Assembly (NCBI GenBank): GCA_051000395.1
Contig: JBPCOI010000065.1
Span: 1 to 22,904 of the forward strand
DNA length: 22,904 nt
Direction of reading: 5' to 3'
Origin: JBPCOI01 sp051000395
GTDB taxonomy: Bacteria; Actinomycetota; Actinomycetes; Mycobacteriales; Jatrophihabitantaceae
The position numbers and the translations under genes were made by a program. How positions within the stretch are numbered: the stretch's first letter is position 1; each line of letters opens with the position of its first letter. Of this stretch, positions 21,889 through 22,904 are shown piece after piece. The notes under the pieces were generated by a model, which saw only the letters and a program-made list of their open reading frames with translations, ran no database searches and had not been told where the DNA came from.

Positions 21889-22463
21889 GCGTGGACGCCA
21901 GGGTCCGCGTGCTGGGTGCCGCCGTGGACCTGTTCGCCCGGCAGGGCTACGACGCGACGAGCGTCGCCCAGGTCATCGCGCAGGCGGGCGTGGCCAAGGG
22001 CGGCTTCTACCACCACTTCCCGAGCAAGGAGGCGCTGCTGTACGAGGTGTACGGCGACCTCATCGCCCGTCAGCTCGCCGCTATGGACGCCATCCTGGCC
22101 CGCGACCTGGCACCCGCCGAGACGTTGCGCGCGCTGATCGGCGATCTCGTCGAGTCGACGGCGGCCAGCGCCCGGCGGGCGATGGTGTTCTGGCGCGAGC
22201 AGCACCGCCTGGGCGGCGAGCGCACAGCGGAGTACCGCCGCGCGCGTCGCCGCTACCACGACACCGTGACGCGGCTGATCCGTACCGCGCAGGATGCCGG
22301 CGACTTCGCGCCGGTCGCCTCGCCGGAGACGATCACCTTCACGATCTTCGGCGTCATCAACGAGCTGCCGCTGTGGTATCGCCCGGGCGGCCGCAAACGT
22401 CCGGCGCAGATCGCCGGCGAGCTCGCCGATTTCGTCTTGGCCGCGCTGGAGGTGCGCCGGTGA
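21885..22463 (+). CDS. TetR-family transcriptional regulator
   Basis: 192 aa from GTG 21885, which overlaps the dehydrogenase stop by 4 bp; GTG 21891 is an alternative. N-terminal HTH (about 10-57): A-A-V-D-L-F-A-R-Q-G-Y-D-A-T-S-V, then I-A-Q-A-G-V-A-K-G-G-F-Y-H-H-F-P-S-K-E-A-L. The C-terminal ligand domain (about 60-190) is of the common fatty-acid/acyl-CoA-responsive type by general shape, but no ligand can be named. As the third gene of the operon it most likely represses the promoter at 19591-19620 through the 14-bp palindrome, released by a pathway intermediate. Confidence 0.92.
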   Translation: MSVDARVRVLGAAVDLFARQGYDATSVAQVIAQAGVAKGGFYHHFPSKEALLYEVYGDLIARQLAAMDAILARDLAPAETLRALIGDLVESTAASARRAMVFWREQHRLGGERTAEYRRARRRYHDTVTRLIRTAQDAGDFAPVASPETITFTIFGVINELPLWYRPGGRKRPAQIAGELADFVLAALEVRR

Positions 22464-22537
22464 ACGATCACGTGTTCGCGGCCGCCGCTCGCTCTGGGAC
22501 GGCGGAACCGGTCACGGCATGCGAAAACGTGAACGAT
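22460..22537. repeat. 69-bp palindromic element with 9-bp direct repeats at a start codon
   Basis: The 9-bp GTGAACGAT occurs at 22460-22468 and again at 22529-22537, exactly 69 bp apart (23 codons). Between and partly within the copies are inverted arms 22465-22479 (CGATCACGTGTTCGC) and 22521-22535 (reverse complement CGTTCACGTTTTCGC), identical at 13 of 15 positions. An inner stem pairs CCGCCG (22482-22487) with CGGCGG (22500-22505). The structure looks like a small palindromic insert that duplicated its target and kept the reading frame. Confidence 0.7.
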
Positions 22538-22904
22538 TCGACGGGTTGGGGGCTGACGATCCCGCTGACCGGCCTGCCACTGCTCGCGCACGCCGAGCTG
22601 ATCCGCGCGCTGCCGTCCTTGGGCTACACCGACCTCTGGTCGGCGGAGACGTCGGGCACCGACGCGTTCACGCCGCTCGCCCTCGCCGCCGCGTGGGAGC
22701 CGACCCTGCGCCTGGGGACGGCGATCGTCCCGGTGTTCACGCGCGGTCCCGGGCTGATCGCGATGTCCGCGGCCACGATGGCGGCTGCGGCGCCGGGACG
22801 GTTCGTCCTCGGCCTCGGCGCCTCCAGTCCGGTGATCGTGGGCAACTGGAACGGGCTCGCGTTCGACGAGCCGTACCGCCGCAGCCGCGACGTGCTTCGC
22901 GTGG
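22529..22904 (+). CDS. LLM-class F420-dependent oxidoreductase, 5' part (cut by window edge)
   Basis: The first 125 codons are visible. Flavin-dependent luciferase-like TIM barrel, probably using coenzyme F420. Seen: W-G-L-T-I-P-L-T-G at the first strand, then H-A-E-L-I-R-A-L-P-S-L-G-Y-T-D-L-W-S-A-E, P-L-A-L-A-A-A-W, L-R-L-G-T-A-I-V-P-V-F-T-R, M-A-A-A-A-P-G-R-F-V-L-G-L-G-A-S-S-P-V-I-V-x-N-W-N-G and the P-Y-R-R-S-R-D-V-L-R helix, all as in the family. I start at GTG 22529, next to the conserved core. An in-frame GTG at 22460 overlaps the TetR stop but adds 23 unlike residues encoded by the palindromic element. It belongs to the TetR-regulated operon by position, and its substrate is unknown. 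Confidence 0.88.
   Translation, partial: MNDSTGWGLTIPLTGLPLLAHAELIRALPSLGYTDLWSAETSGTDAFTPLALAAAWEPTLRLGTAIVPVFTRGPGLIAMSAATMAAAAPGRFVLGLGASSPVIVGNWNGLAFDEPYRRSRDVLRV

Noticed and set aside
1..22904. CRISPR arrays, rRNA genes or an origin of replication
   Set aside because: No regularly spaced repeats, rRNA-like sequence or DnaA-box cluster was seen by eye.

Overview
The window is very GC-rich DNA with frequent GTG starts, stop/start overlaps (GTGA), several leaderless-type promoters (TANNNT at exactly -12 to -7 of a start codon) and F420- and TIGR03085-type proteins. Together these point to a high-GC actinobacterium, possibly from the Frankineae/Jatrophihabitans/Nakamurella side of the phylum. 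That placement is inferred from gene content, not from a marker gene.

Positions 1-7070 look like an accessory, decaying region. It opens with the 3' part of an IS1380-type transposase. Next come a secreted lipoprotein made of two copies of one domain (minus strand), a single-polypeptide ECF sigma factor that also carries a zinc anti-sigma motif, a membrane helix and an extracellular beta-propeller, and a second lipoprotein (minus strand). These are followed by a 5'-truncated TfoX-N relic, a small serine recombinase, and a DUF3800-like gene broken by two frameshifts and a nonsense codon. The sigma/sensor protein flanked by two lipoproteins is the most distinctive protein-level feature.

Positions 7157-18289 are core genome. 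They hold a TIGR03085 protein and a divergent four-helix membrane protein, an OmpR-type response regulator with its histidine kinase, then hisI-trpE-(Trp-operon membrane protein)-trpC. After trpC the trp block is interrupted on the opposite strand by a SAM methyltransferase and a 38-residue ORF coupled to it. The block resumes with trpB-trpA and lgt. trpB has its own candidate promoter, placed so that the transcript would begin at the ATG of a 13-codon ORF containing one Trp codon. This is a candidate leader peptide. A long imperfect palindrome lies between trpA and lgt.

Positions 18270-22904 hold a VIT1/CCC1-type transporter, a PrxQ-like peroxiredoxin, and then a compact regulated operon. 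That operon contains an aminoglycoside-phosphotransferase-fold kinase, an ACAD10/11-type acyl-CoA dehydrogenase, a TetR regulator and the start of an F420-dependent luciferase-like oxidoreductase. Its promoter contains a perfect 14-bp palindrome between the -35 and -10 elements, as expected for autoregulation by the TetR protein. The kinase/dehydrogenase pair resembles the 4-hydroxyacyl-CoA phosphorylation/dehydration module (LvaA/LvaC; mammalian ACAD10/11). A 69-bp, frame-preserving palindromic element bounded by a 9-bp direct repeat sits exactly at the start codon of the oxidoreductase gene.
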